From JBCBSZ01 sp039185015 (GTDB lineage Bacteria > Actinomycetota > Acidimicrobiia > Acidimicrobiales > Poriferisodalaceae), in NCBI GenBank assembly GCA_039185015.1, contig JBCDAU010000048.1:1-38979 (forward strand): a stretch of DNA of 38,979 nucleotides. Direction: 5' to 3'. The notes beneath the pieces are model-generated. The model was not told the DNA's origin. It made no database searches and was given only the letters and a program-made list of their open reading frames with translations. The translations under genes were made by a program, and so were the position numbers. This document shows, piece by piece, positions 1-8,078 of the stretch (the first letter of the stretch is position 1; each line of letters starts with the position of its first letter).

Positions 1-908
1 GGTGCGACCGGCTCCGGCTCGTCGACCGGCTGGGCCGAGCTGCCGAGACCGAGCACGATCACGCCGCCGAGGATCAGCGCGCCGCCGAAGAGCACCGAGG
101 TGGTGATCGCCTCGTCGAAGACCAGCGCGCCCCCGATCACGCCGAAGATCGGGAGCAGGTACCCGATCACCGAGACCTGACCGGTCGTGCCGACCTCGTT
201 GGCGGCCATCATCGATCGGAACCCGGCAAGGGCGGTGAACGAGAGCACAGCGAGGCCGATCAGGTACCAGACGGTCCAGCCACCCTCGACCGAGACGGGC
301 CGGCCGGCGACGGGCATCGCCGCCATCGCGACCAGCCCGGCAGCGAGGAGCTGGACGCCGAAGATGCGGGCCGCGCCGAAGCGGACGGCGAGCATCCGGG
401 CGGGCACCGCCGAAATCCCGGCGGCGGACACGCCGATCAACACCAGTGCGACGCCGCCCCACTGCGCCTCCTCGTCCGATCCCCCCGAACCGACCGCCAA
501 CACGGCGACGCCGATCACCGACAGCGCCAGTCCGACGAGCTTGAGCGTGCGGAGCCGCTCGTCGGCGAAGAAGAAGTGCGCGGTCACCGCTGTCATCACC
601 GGGCTCGATGCGATCAGGAGCGTGACCAGCCCGGCCGGCAACGTCTCGAAGCCGAGGTTGATGAACACCGCCGGCATCGTGCTGTTGGCGACGCCGAGCG
701 CGGCAGCAGGCAGCACCGCCTCACGCGGGATGCCCGCTCCGACGAGCGCCAGCGCGATGCCGATGATGCCGGCGAGGGCGAACGGGACGCCGGCGATCAG
801 CACCGCATCGACGCCCTCGTCGACGAGCGCCTTCGACACGAGCGCGCCCGTCGAGAAGGTCAGACCGGTGAAGACGACGTAGGGCCAGGGCGACCGAGGA
901 GCACGCAT
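1..908 (-). CDS. EamA/DMT-family transporter, C-terminus cut by window edge
   Basis: The reading frame begins at an ATG at 908, preceded by a purine-rich GGAGGGG ribosome site about 9 nt upstream, and stays open past base 1, so the protein is partial (about 302 residues seen). It is made of roughly ten hydrophobic segments in two similar halves, for example the stretches around FTGLTFSTGALVSKAL and GVIGGALVFDEAITTSVLF. The second half carries the typical EamA pattern of a short helix after a 'P-I-F-G-V' loop. Family members export amino acids, metabolites or drugs across the inner membrane by proton exchange; the substrate cannot be read from the sequence. It lies 69 nt downstream of the Rieske gene on the same strand and could be co-transcribed with it. 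Confidence 0.85.
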   Translation of the reverse strand, partial: MRAPRSPWPYVVFTGLTFSTGALVSKALVDEGVDAVLIAGVPFALAGIIGIALALVGAGIPREAVLPAAALGVANSTMPAVFINLGFETLPAGLVTLLIASSPVMTAVTAHFFFADERLRTLKLVGLALSVIGVAVLAVGSGGSDEEAQWGGVALVLIGVSAAGISAVPARMLAVRFGAARIFGVQLLAAGLVAMAAMPVAGRPVSVEGGWTVWYLIGLAVLSFTALAGFRSMMAANEVGTTGQVSVIGYLLPIFGVIGGALVFDEAITTSVLFGGALILGGVIVLGLGSSAQPVDEPEPVA

Positions 909-977
909 GTGGAGGCCCCTCCGTGTGGCCGACGGACAGGGTGACACGCTGAACGGCCACCGCCGCGCCGCATTCCG

Positions 978-2750
978 TCAGAGGGTCTGCTCGACCCGGG
1001 CGCTCCGTCCGTTCTCGATGGCCTCGGCCGGCGCATCGTCCTCGAAGAGCGCCTCGCCGCGGGACAGCCGGCGGGCGATCTCGACCACTCGTGGCAGCTC
1101 CCGCCGGGTCGGCGTCTGCGCGGCGAGGAACCGAGCGAAGGCCACGAGGATCAGCGCCGACTCGTCGCTGCCCTCCGGCCAAGCGGCCGACTGGCGGACG
1201 GCCGCCTCGTAGAGCTGGAACCAGTGGAATCCGGCGTCCTCGTGGACGAGCCCGGCGCCGAGTGCGGCGACGAGCTCGTCGCGGCGGCCGCCACCGGCCA
1301 GGAAGCCGAACGCCAGCTCCCCCGCCTCGTTGATCCGCCCCTGCTCGTTCCAGCAGTCGGCCAGGTCGGCCAGGGAGCCCGACCTCGCTCTCGGCACCCG
1401 GGCGGCCGGGATGTTCAGGAACCGGTCGAGGTGCACACGCATGGCCCCCTGGACGATGGCCCGCAGCAGCGCCGGTGCGCCCGCCGATCCGACGAGCTGG
1501 TGGCAGGCGTTGGCGGTGGTGAAGGCGTGATGCACGGTGTCCCAGTCGCCGTGGTCGTTGCGGGTGTGGAAGCGCACGATGCGCAGCGCGGCGGCGTAGG
1601 CGACCGCGCGGGCGAGCTGCTCGACATCAGCTCCTGCGGTCGCGGCGTCGACGAGCGCGTCGGCGACCCGGGCGGCGTCCTCGTCGAGGAGTGCCCAGGC
1701 GAGCGTCGTCAGGGCTCCGTCCTCCGCCGCACGGTCGCCGCTCCGCTGATCGAGCGCCGCACCGAGGCGCTCGACCGTCGTCGCCACGAGCGCCACGAGG
1801 TCGACGGGGTGGCGCCACGCAGAGGACTCCTCGGCCCGCCGCGCCTGGCAGGTCTGGTCGACGAGCGAGACCAGCGCTCGCCCGGCCACCCCATCGGCGT
1901 GAACGCCGAGCTCGACGGCTTTGTTGGTGAAGTCGAGCGTGTGCCCACCGTCGAGCCACACGTGATCGGTGGCGGCGTCCACCAGCATCGGCACGACCGC
2001 CGCCGGTGACGCCGCGTCGAGCGCCGTCGCCACCACCCGCTCGGCCGCATCCGAGGAGCGGGTCTCGACGAACCCTCGGTACCAGGCCACCAGGCGGGCG
2101 TCGTCGACGGCCGCGCCGCGAAGCGGGGGCTCGGTGAACGCCGGTGCGTGCCCCAGCGTGTCGCGGCTCACGTGGGCCACGGCATGGGTGAGCGCCACGG
2201 CGCGGTCGCCCGGGCGGAGGTGGGGGACGACGTTGGCCATCGCGACGAGGATGGTCAGGCCACTGCCCCACCCCGGACCCCGGTGCTCCAGACCGAACCG
2301 GGCGGCCGCCTCCACGACGAGTCGCTCGCCGTCGTCGGCGTCGAGCAGTCCGACGACGGCCTTCGCGAGCACGAGCTCGAGGCCGCCCTCGAGGCCCTCG
2401 GCCAGACGGGCCTCCCACCGCTCGGCCGATGAGGCAGCCGCTCGGGAGCAGACGAAGACCTCGCCATCGGTGACCTCGACGTCGAAGGCACGGGCGTCGT
2501 CGGCCCAGGGATCGAGCGTGCATCCGGAGGAGAGATCGAAGCGGGCGTGGTGCCAGTGGCAGGTGATCAACCCGTCGGCCACGGTCCCGCGGGCGAGCGG
2601 GAACCCGAGGTGCGGGCAGCGATCCTCGATGGCGAAGCGCTCCTCACCGTCCTGCACCACGAGGACGGGCAGCGATCCCACCTTGCCGGTCAGGCGCCCG
2701 GCCTCCCGGAGCGCCTCCTCCGAACCGATCCGCACCTTTTCGACAGTCAT
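978..2750 (-). CDS. Rieske [2Fe-2S] domain protein with long helical C-terminal region
   Basis: 590 residues. I chose the ATG at 2750, not the further upstream GTG at 2786, because homology to Rieske ferredoxins starts directly after it and a promoter-like element lies over the longer start. Residues 1-105 form a Rieske domain with both cluster-binding boxes: C45-P-H47 and C64-H-W-H67 followed by HARFDLSSG. This resembles the ferredoxin component of non-haem dioxygenases. The remaining ~480 residues are mostly helical and contain several His-rich patches (LTHAVAHVSRDTLGH, IVRFHTRNDHGDWDTVHHAF), which suggest a metal- or cofactor-binding domain. I cannot name it with certainty; a distant relation to questin-oxidase-like proteins is a guess. 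No oxygenase or reductase partner is next to it. It may therefore be a self-contained redox protein that passes electrons to its own second domain. Confidence 0.8.
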   Translation of the reverse strand: MTVEKVRIGSEEALREAGRLTGKVGSLPVLVVQDGEERFAIEDRCPHLGFPLARGTVADGLITCHWHHARFDLSSGCTLDPWADDARAFDVEVTDGEVFVCSRAAASSAERWEARLAEGLEGGLELVLAKAVVGLLDADDGERLVVEAAARFGLEHRGPGWGSGLTILVAMANVVPHLRPGDRAVALTHAVAHVSRDTLGHAPAFTEPPLRGAAVDDARLVAWYRGFVETRSSDAAERVVATALDAASPAAVVPMLVDAATDHVWLDGGHTLDFTNKAVELGVHADGVAGRALVSLVDQTCQARRAEESSAWRHPVDLVALVATTVERLGAALDQRSGDRAAEDGALTTLAWALLDEDAARVADALVDAATAGADVEQLARAVAYAAALRIVRFHTRNDHGDWDTVHHAFTTANACHQLVGSAGAPALLRAIVQGAMRVHLDRFLNIPAARVPRARSGSLADLADCWNEQGRINEAGELAFGFLAGGGRRDELVAALGAGLVHEDAGFHWFQLYEAAVRQSAAWPEGSDESALILVAFARFLAAQTPTRRELPRVVEIARRLSRGEALFEDDAPAEAIENGRSARVEQTL

Positions 2751-2755
2751 AGCTG

Positions 2756-2786
2756 TGATTAAGCCAGGACCGCGCCCGTTCGTCAA
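2756..2786 (-). promoter_or_regulatory. Putative promoter of the Rieske gene, probably giving a leaderless mRNA
   Basis: Read on the minus strand, a TTGACG -35 hexamer (2786-2781) is followed after 17-19 nt by an AT-rich CTTAATCA element (2763-2756), the only AT-rich spot in the area. The start codon at 2750 lies only 5 nt beyond this. Transcription would thus start at or next to the ATG, and no ribosome-binding site is present. The -10 match is imperfect (no TAnnnT at ideal spacing), so this is tentative. Confidence 0.4.
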
Positions 2787-2812
2787 CCAGGTCCGCCGGT
2801 AGGGTCGGCGGC

Positions 2813-3268
2813 GTGGTGGCGGACGTGATGGCGACGGTGCGATCGCTGCCCCGCTCGACGTGGCTGCGGGCGATCGGCATCGCCGTCGTTGCGTACCTGG
2901 TGATCGGCATCCCCACCGACGTCGTGCCGAACCCGATCTTCGGCCGGTCGAGCATCCCGGTGCGGTGGTGGGATCCCGTCGTGCTCGCCACGACCTCGCT
3001 GCTGACCGGGCTCGTCCTCGCCATCCGCCCCGAGGACCTCTCGTCGACCGCCGATCGGGGCACGCTCGCCGGCGGTGTCGGCAGTCTGCTCGCCGTCGGC
3101 TGCCCGACGTGCAACCACCTCGTCGTCGCAGCGCTCGGCACGAGCGGGGCGCTGTCGTTCTTCCAGCCGATCCAGCCGTTCCTCGGCCTCGCCGCGATCG
3201 GGGTGCTGCTCTGGGTGCTCCGACGACGCATCACCGACCTGCGCGACCCGAGCTGCCGCCTGGCCTGA
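2813..3268 (+). CDS. Small membrane protein with CPTC motif
   Basis: 151 residues starting at a GTG (a second GTG follows at once). Three to four hydrophobic segments are visible: around residues 18-37, 52-68, 82-106 and 115-131. Between them lies the conserved-looking GCPTCNHLV motif, a CxxC pair at the membrane face followed by a small, glycine-rich helix (AALGTSGALSFF). CxxC pairs in membrane proteins often do thiol-disulfide exchange or bind metal. I have seen this type of protein in other actinobacteria as an uncharacterised family, and I do not know its function. It is transcribed divergently from the Rieske gene with a 62-nt gap. Confidence 0.75.
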   Translation: MVADVMATVRSLPRSTWLRAIGIAVVAYLVIGIPTDVVPNPIFGRSSIPVRWWDPVVLATTSLLTGLVLAIRPEDLSSTADRGTLAGGVGSLLAVGCPTCNHLVVAALGTSGALSFFQPIQPFLGLAAIGVLLWVLRRRITDLRDPSCRLA

Positions 3269-3313
3269 GCGACGTCCGCGCCGGACCCTCCGTGGGAACC
3301 CACGCTCTCGACG

Positions 3314-4555
3314 GTGTGGCACGGTGGGGCCGTGGAGGGGGTCGACCGCGAGATCGAGTGGCTCGCGACCGACGAGTCCGGGCCCGCGGCCACCACCGTT
3401 GTCGAGCGGAGCACATCCCGACGCGGCCTCGCCTACGGCGCCGGCCTGCTCGTGGTGCTCGTCGTGCTCGCGATCGTGGTGACGCGGAGCGACGACCCAC
3501 CCGAGGTGGCAGCGCCCACGACCACCGCGCCCACGACGACCCCGGCCGAGTCCCGGCCGACCGCCCGGATCGTCGGGGACGGCACCGAGGTGCCGGCCGG
3601 CGCGGTGCGCGACCTGACCGCCCTCGCGGGGCTCGGACTTCCGCTGGAGATGGTCGTGACCTCGCCGACGAGCGACGAGGCCCGCCTGGTGTCCGTCGTC
3701 AGCGCCGACGAGGTGCGCGTCGCCAGCCTCCCCCGCCTCAGCGATCTGTCGTTCGACGCGTCCGGCCGATGGATCGCCGGGGTCAGCTACACCCGCCACG
3801 GCGAGCAGCGCCGCGTGCTCTGGGCCGGCGAGGTCGGCGGCGAGCTCGAACCGGTGGCTGTCGGCATCCGCAGCTACGCGTGGCACGACGAGGACGGGTC
3901 GACGATCGCCTGGACCGAGCACGGCAACTCGGTGCTCACGTCGTTCGTGCTCGAAGGTGCGGCCGACACCATCGGCGTCGAACTGCCGGCCTCCGGCATC
4001 CTCCAGGGCTGGGGCCACTGGGGGTATGCCCTCCAGAGCTCCGGCGCGATCTTCTCCACGACCATCGTGAACCCCGAGGCGGAGCTCGTCACCCTCGACC
4101 ACCCCGGTCGCTTCGCCGCCTTCCTCCCCGGGCGGGGAGCGCTCGTGTCCGGCGGGCTCGCCGCACCGACGCTCATCGACACCGAGACCGGCGAGTCCTC
4201 ACCGATGCCCGGCGTGGCGAGCGACGACTTCGTCTGGTCGGTGGCGGCGACCGACGACACGGAGCACCTCCTCGTCGTCCCCGGGCTCCGTGGAGCGCCG
4301 GGGCCGGGGACGGTGCTCATGCTCGACGGGCCGGTCGTGACCGAGGTGGCCATGACCCCGACGGTCACCGACCTCGTCCTCACCCCCGACGGTGACGGCC
4401 TCGTGCTGGTGAACCAGGAACCGGCCGACGGGCTCGCCGGCACCATCGCCATCGTGTCCCAGGACGGCGGGCGACGCGAGATCCGCGTCCCCGACCTGTT
4501 CCCCGGGCGCGAGTGGGTGCTGACGATGACCGGCCACGCCGGGATGACCGGCTGA
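3314..4555 (+). CDS. Membrane-anchored extracytoplasmic protein, beta-propeller-like
   Basis: Up to 413 residues. The start is uncertain: GTG at 3314, or GTG at 3332, which has a nearby GGTGGGG sequence. A short cytoplasmic N-terminus is followed by one transmembrane helix (residues ~39-58, LAYGAGLLVVLVVLAIVV), then a Thr/Pro-rich linker (residues ~67-82), then ~330 residues made of repeated short beta-strand units such as 'DASGRWIAGVSY' and 'TPDGDGLVLV', as in beta-propellers. This layout (type II membrane protein with an outside sensor-like propeller) recalls membrane-bound anti-sigma or sensor proteins, but no zinc-finger or kinase part is present. No catalytic motif is recognised. The gene meets the convergent LPRTG gene with only 3 nt between the stop codons. 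Confidence 0.75.
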   Translation: MWHGGAVEGVDREIEWLATDESGPAATTVVERSTSRRGLAYGAGLLVVLVVLAIVVTRSDDPPEVAAPTTTAPTTTPAESRPTARIVGDGTEVPAGAVRDLTALAGLGLPLEMVVTSPTSDEARLVSVVSADEVRVASLPRLSDLSFDASGRWIAGVSYTRHGEQRRVLWAGEVGGELEPVAVGIRSYAWHDEDGSTIAWTEHGNSVLTSFVLEGAADTIGVELPASGILQGWGHWGYALQSSGAIFSTTIVNPEAELVTLDHPGRFAAFLPGRGALVSGGLAAPTLIDTETGESSPMPGVASDDFVWSVAATDDTEHLLVVPGLRGAPGPGTVLMLDGPVVTEVAMTPTVTDLVLTPDGDGLVLVNQEPADGLAGTIAIVSQDGGRREIRVPDLFPGREWVLTMTGHAGMTG

Positions 4556-4558
4556 GTC

Positions 4559-5413
4559 TCAGGCGGCCTGCGGCCGCCGAGCGACGATCATCAGCGTCGC
4601 GCCCAAGCCCAGGAGCCCGAGCCCGACGAGCGCCAGCACGTCGGTCGTCGCCCCGGTGCGGGGCAGCTCCTGCAGCTCGGTCGCCGGCGTGGTGTCGTCG
4701 GTCTCCTCGGAGAGCACGCCCTGCGGATCCGTGGTCGGGGCCGGAACCGTCGCCTCCACGACGGTGGTGAGGGGCGGCTCCGTGGTCTCCACGACCGTCG
4801 TCTCCACCGCCGTCGTCGGGGCCGGCTCGGTCGTCTCGACCACCGTCGTCACCGGCGGCTCGGTCGTCTCGACCACCGTCGTGGGGGTGACCTCGGCGGT
4901 GGTCGTCGGAGCCGGCTCGGTCGTGGTCGTCGTCTCCGGGGCCGGCTCGCGCACGCACACCGAGACCTCGGCCCACAGCGAGTCCTTCGCCCCGGTGTCC
5001 GACGGCGCGTGCTCGATGACGACGCGATCGAGCCCGGCCGGCGCGTCGACCGGACCGAAGCTCGCCGACCACGACGCGGCGACGACGCCGTCCTCGAGGT
5101 CGGGGGTCATGCCGCTGGACGCGATCTCCACACCGCCGCCGTACAGGCGCACGATCGCCCGCTCGCCCACCTGGTCGAGCGCCGCCGGACGCTCCGGGTA
5201 CTCGTCCCAGGTGCGGACGACGAAGGTGACCTCACCAGCAGGCAGATCCACCGGCACGTCGATCCCGGACGGCCCGCCGACGCGCATCTTGGCGTCGGTG
5301 ACGGTCCGGCCGATGCACTCGTTGGCCGCAGCGGCGGCCGAGAAGCCCACGTACACCGCCGTGGCGAGCACCGTCGCCGCCACGATCGATCGGAGTAGCT
5401 GTCGAGGACGCAT
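4559..5413 (-). CDS. LPXTG-type wall-anchored surface protein (LPRTG)
   Basis: 284 residues from the ATG at 5413, chosen because it has an excellent GGAGGAGGG ribosome site and starts a clean signal peptide. Order of parts: signal peptide (residues 1-33, ending near AAAAANE); a globular ~110-residue part with a Cys pair; a long Thr/Val/Pro-rich stalk with about six copies of a VVETTEPxxTT unit (residues ~165-235); and a C-terminal sorting signal. The signal is L250-P-R-T-G254, a hydrophobic helix, then a short basic tail (ARRPQAA). Sortases cut such a motif between Thr and Gly and join the protein to the cell envelope. A sortase gene lies at 13337-14038. The stalk DNA is repetitive (4730-4930). 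The function of the globular part is unknown. Confidence 0.85.
   Translation of the reverse strand: MRPRQLLRSIVAATVLATAVYVGFSAAAAANECIGRTVTDAKMRVGGPSGIDVPVDLPAGEVTFVVRTWDEYPERPAALDQVGERAIVRLYGGGVEIASSGMTPDLEDGVVAASWSASFGPVDAPAGLDRVVIEHAPSDTGAKDSLWAEVSVCVREPAPETTTTTEPAPTTTAEVTPTTVVETTEPPVTTVVETTEPAPTTAVETTVVETTEPPLTTVVEATVPAPTTDPQGVLSEETDDTTPATELQELPRTGATTDVLALVGLGLLGLGATLMIVARRPQAA
4730..4930 (-). repeat. Degenerate short tandem repeat encoding the Thr-rich stalk
   Basis: Inside the LPRTG gene, near-identical 30-36 nt units that encode VVETTEP(P/A)(V/P/L)TT are repeated about six times. Such repeats can gain or lose copies by slippage and so vary the stalk length. Confidence 0.6.
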
Positions 5414-5494
5414 CGTCGCCCTCCTCCACCGGCGGCCGCCCGATGCCCGACCGTCGGTGCCCACGCTTGCCCAGCGTCGGCATTGACGCCGGGT

Positions 5495-5519
5495 GGTCAC
5501 CCCGCATCGGCGGGTGACC
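5495..5519. promoter_or_regulatory. Inverted repeat in the divergent gap between LPRTG and HyuB genes
   Basis: A perfect 8-bp inverted repeat, GGTCACCC (5495-5502) and GGGTGACC (5512-5519), with a 9-nt loop, lies 82 nt upstream of the LPRTG start and 149 nt upstream of the hydantoinase-B start. There is no T-run, so it is not a classic terminator. It may be an operator for a dimeric regulator. Nothing else was recognised in the 254-nt gap 5414-5667. Confidence 0.35.
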
Positions 5520-5667
5520 GACTCCATCTCACCATGAGTCCTGCTCTCCTGACGGTACGGGACGGTCACGCTTCGCGCATGGATCCATCGTCACGTGGTC
5601 GTCAGGACCTGTCGGCCTACTGACCTGAGGCGTTCGCATCAGGCCGGCCAGCGACTACCGTCCGCTC

Positions 5668-7509
5668 ATGGTCAGCAAGGTCGATCCCGTCGTCGTCGAG
5701 ATCGTCGAGGGCACGCTCGCCTCGGTCGAGGCCGAGGTCGAGGACGCCATCGGGCGCACCGCCCGGAGTCCGATGATCCGCGATCAGCACGACTTCCGGG
5801 CCGGGCTGCACGACCGCCAGCTCCGCAAGCTCACCGGCCGCTCCTACTCGGCGCTCGTCGACCCCGTGGTCCGCGACTTCCCGATCGACGAGATGGTCCC
5901 GGGGGACGTCTTCTTCCACAACGACGTCTACCTCTCCGAGGGAGGGATCGGGCACCTCCCCGACCTGTGCGTCACCGTGCCGGTCTTCGACGGTGACGAC
6001 GTCGTCGCCTTCGTCCAGGCCTTCGGCCACCACGACGACATCGGCGGCAAGGTCCCCGGCTCGATGCCGTCCGACGCGGTGTCGGTGTTCGAGGAGGGCC
6101 TCATGGTCCCTCCGATCAAGCTCTACGACGCCGGGCTCCGCAACGACGCGGTCGTCACGATCATGACGCGCAACAGCCGCCTCCCGGACCACCTCGACGG
6201 TGACCTCGACGCCGAGGTGTCGGCGTGCCGGATGGGCGCACGCCGCCTCGAGGAGCTGTTCGCCCGCTACGGCCGCGAGACCGTCGAGGAGTGCTTCGAG
6301 ACGATCCTGTCCCGCACGACCGAGACGTTCCGCCGCGAGATCCTGTCGAAGATCCCCGAGGGCACCTGGGTCTGGGAGGACTACGCCGAGCACGACGGCG
6401 TCGACCCACCCAAGCTCCACACCCAGCGCATCACCCTCACGAAGACGCCCGAGAAGCTCATCCTCGATCTCACGGGCACCGGTCCGCAGGCGAAGGGCCC
6501 GATCAACCACGCCGGCGACTACGCCGACGGCCGCTTCCTCAAGAAGTGGCTCGCCCCGATCCTCCGCAACCTGGCCGACACGCCGGAGCGCATGGCCGAG
6601 CTCGACGTCAACGAGGGCATCGTCCCGCTGATCGAGATGAAGTTCCCGCCGAAGGGCACGCTGGTCACGCCGGAGTTCCCGGCACCGACCAACGCCCGCA
6701 CCTTCGTCATCCTCCGCCTCCTCGGCGTGTTCGCCGGGGTGCTGGCGAAGGCCGTCGGCGGCAACATGCCGGCCGACCAGGAGACCATCCGCTACACCGG
6801 TCTCTCGGGCACCACCGAGGACGGCGAGTGGTTCTTCAGTCGGGAGATCCTCGGCGGCGGCTCGGGCGGTCGCTACTACGCCGACGGCTCCGACACGATC
6901 CACGTCGTGCCCGACTCCCAGAACCTCCCGGCCGAGTTCGTCGAGAGCCGGTTCCCCTTGCGGATCGAGCGACTCGGGCTGGCGCCCGACTCCGGGGGTC
7001 CGGGAACCCACCGTGGCGGGCTCGGCTATCGCAAGGAGATCCGATCGCTCACCGGCGGCGGCTTCATGAGCATCGCCGACCGCTCGATCCTCTCCTGCTG
7101 GGGCCTCAACGGCGGGAAGGCGGGCACGCCATTCCTCGTCACCGTCGACCCGGGCGGGCCCAACGAGCGCGAGCTGGAGGGGCTCTGCGACAACGAGGCG
7201 GTCGCCCCCGGCGAGGTGATCCGCATCGAGACCACCGGCGGCGGCGGCTGGGGTGACCCGCTCGCTCGCGACCCCGAGGCGGTCCGCCTCGACGTGCTCC
7301 AGGGCAAGGTGTCGGCCGCAGCGGCGGCGGCCGACTACGGCGTCGTCCTCACCGGCGACGTGACGGCTCCCGTCATCGACGAGTCGGCGACCGCCGAGTT
7401 GCGCAGCCGCGTGCTCGACGAGCGAGGTGAGCTGCCCTTCTTCGACCGCGGGCCCGGCTTCCCCGAGCTCGCCGGCGGTGCGACCGCGGCCGAGGTCGAC
7501 GCGGTCTGA
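5668..7509 (+). CDS. hyuB: Hydantoinase B/oxoprolinase family protein
   Basis: 613 residues, within the usual 500-750 range of HyuB proteins. Family landmarks are the N-terminal DPVVVEIVEGTLASVEAEVE, the RSPMIRDQHDF segment, the metal-site-like FHNDVYLSEGGIGHLPD and FGHHDDIGG segments, and the glycine-rich C-terminal core (GLGYRKEIRSLTGGG, TTGGGGWGDP). HyuB proteins form the B subunit of ATP-dependent hydantoinases and oxoprolinases and the alpha-like subunit of acetone carboxylases. They normally work with a HyuA subunit encoded next door. No hyuA is present in this window, so the partner must be elsewhere or the protein acts alone. The substrate is unknown. Confidence 0.9.
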   Translation: MVSKVDPVVVEIVEGTLASVEAEVEDAIGRTARSPMIRDQHDFRAGLHDRQLRKLTGRSYSALVDPVVRDFPIDEMVPGDVFFHNDVYLSEGGIGHLPDLCVTVPVFDGDDVVAFVQAFGHHDDIGGKVPGSMPSDAVSVFEEGLMVPPIKLYDAGLRNDAVVTIMTRNSRLPDHLDGDLDAEVSACRMGARRLEELFARYGRETVEECFETILSRTTETFRREILSKIPEGTWVWEDYAEHDGVDPPKLHTQRITLTKTPEKLILDLTGTGPQAKGPINHAGDYADGRFLKKWLAPILRNLADTPERMAELDVNEGIVPLIEMKFPPKGTLVTPEFPAPTNARTFVILRLLGVFAGVLAKAVGGNMPADQETIRYTGLSGTTEDGEWFFSREILGGGSGGRYYADGSDTIHVVPDSQNLPAEFVESRFPLRIERLGLAPDSGGPGTHRGGLGYRKEIRSLTGGGFMSIADRSILSCWGLNGGKAGTPFLVTVDPGGPNERELEGLCDNEAVAPGEVIRIETTGGGGWGDPLARDPEAVRLDVLQGKVSAAAAAADYGVVLTGDVTAPVIDESATAELRSRVLDERGELPFFDRGPGFPELAGGATAAEVDAV

Positions 7510-7510
7510 C

Positions 7511-8029
7511 CTAGAGCCGGTCGACGGTCCAGCTGCGAGGGCGCTCGCCGTCATAGGGCATGGTGCCGTGGAACTGGCGTGGGTCGTCGTCGAAGACGAG
7601 CGGGATGAAGTGGTGGTCGCCCGCCCACATCGGGAGATCGGGATCACCGCCCGGCGTGCACGCGGCGAGCAGACGCTCCCGCTCGACCCACTCCAGCGTG
7701 CCCTCGTCGTTGGCCTCGGGCGGCGTCCCCGTCCAGCCGTCGACGAGGAAGACGAACCCGAGCCAGTCCGAGCCGGACGGACCGAACCCGGTCCAGGTGA
7801 TGGTGCCCCGCAGCCGGAGCGAGGTCACCTCGATGAGGGCCTCCTCGTGGAGCTCGCGCCGCATGCCGTCGACCACGTGCTCGTCGGGCTCGACCTTGCC
7901 GCCCAGGCCCATCACCTTGCCGAGGTTCTCGTCCTCGGCGCGGGCGTTCCTCCGCACCTGCAGGACGTGGTCCGTCGAGCGGTCCCACACGTAGGCGAGG
8001 GTGCCGACCAGCGGGCGGAAGCGACGCAT
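7511..8029 (-). CDS. NUDIX hydrolase, MutT/MTH1-like
   Basis: 172 residues. The Nudix box G-x5-E-x7-R-E-U-x-E-E is complete at residues 44-63 (G44, E50, R58-E59, E62-E63), preceded by GLG as in the MTH1 type; the usual following Gly is Ala64. The family hydrolyses nucleoside diphosphate-linked compounds, and the MTH1-like ones clean out oxidised purine nucleotides. Residues 136-172 (WAGDHHFIPLVFDDD...) resemble the C-terminus of MTH1-like proteins. The gene starts 49 nt after the sigma-like gene on the same strand and may be the last gene of a four-gene run. Its stop is next to the convergent hyuB stop. Confidence 0.88.
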   Translation of the reverse strand: MRRFRPLVGTLAYVWDRSTDHVLQVRRNARAEDENLGKVMGLGGKVEPDEHVVDGMRRELHEEALIEVTSLRLRGTITWTGFGPSGSDWLGFVFLVDGWTGTPPEANDEGTLEWVERERLLAACTPGGDPDLPMWAGDHHFIPLVFDDDPRQFHGTMPYDGERPRSWTVDRL

Positions 8030-8078
8030 CGTCTGTGTCTACCGGACCACCGACCGGCTCCCGACCCGATCGACGGGC

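Noticed and set aside
3231..3500. Small minus-strand frame over the gap between the CPTC protein and the next gene
   Set aside because: Arg-rich antisense translation without ribosome site or homology.
5617..7647. Long minus-strand frame opposite hyuB
   Set aside because: Low-complexity Glu/Val/Asp translation with no domain; hyuB on the other strand is clear.
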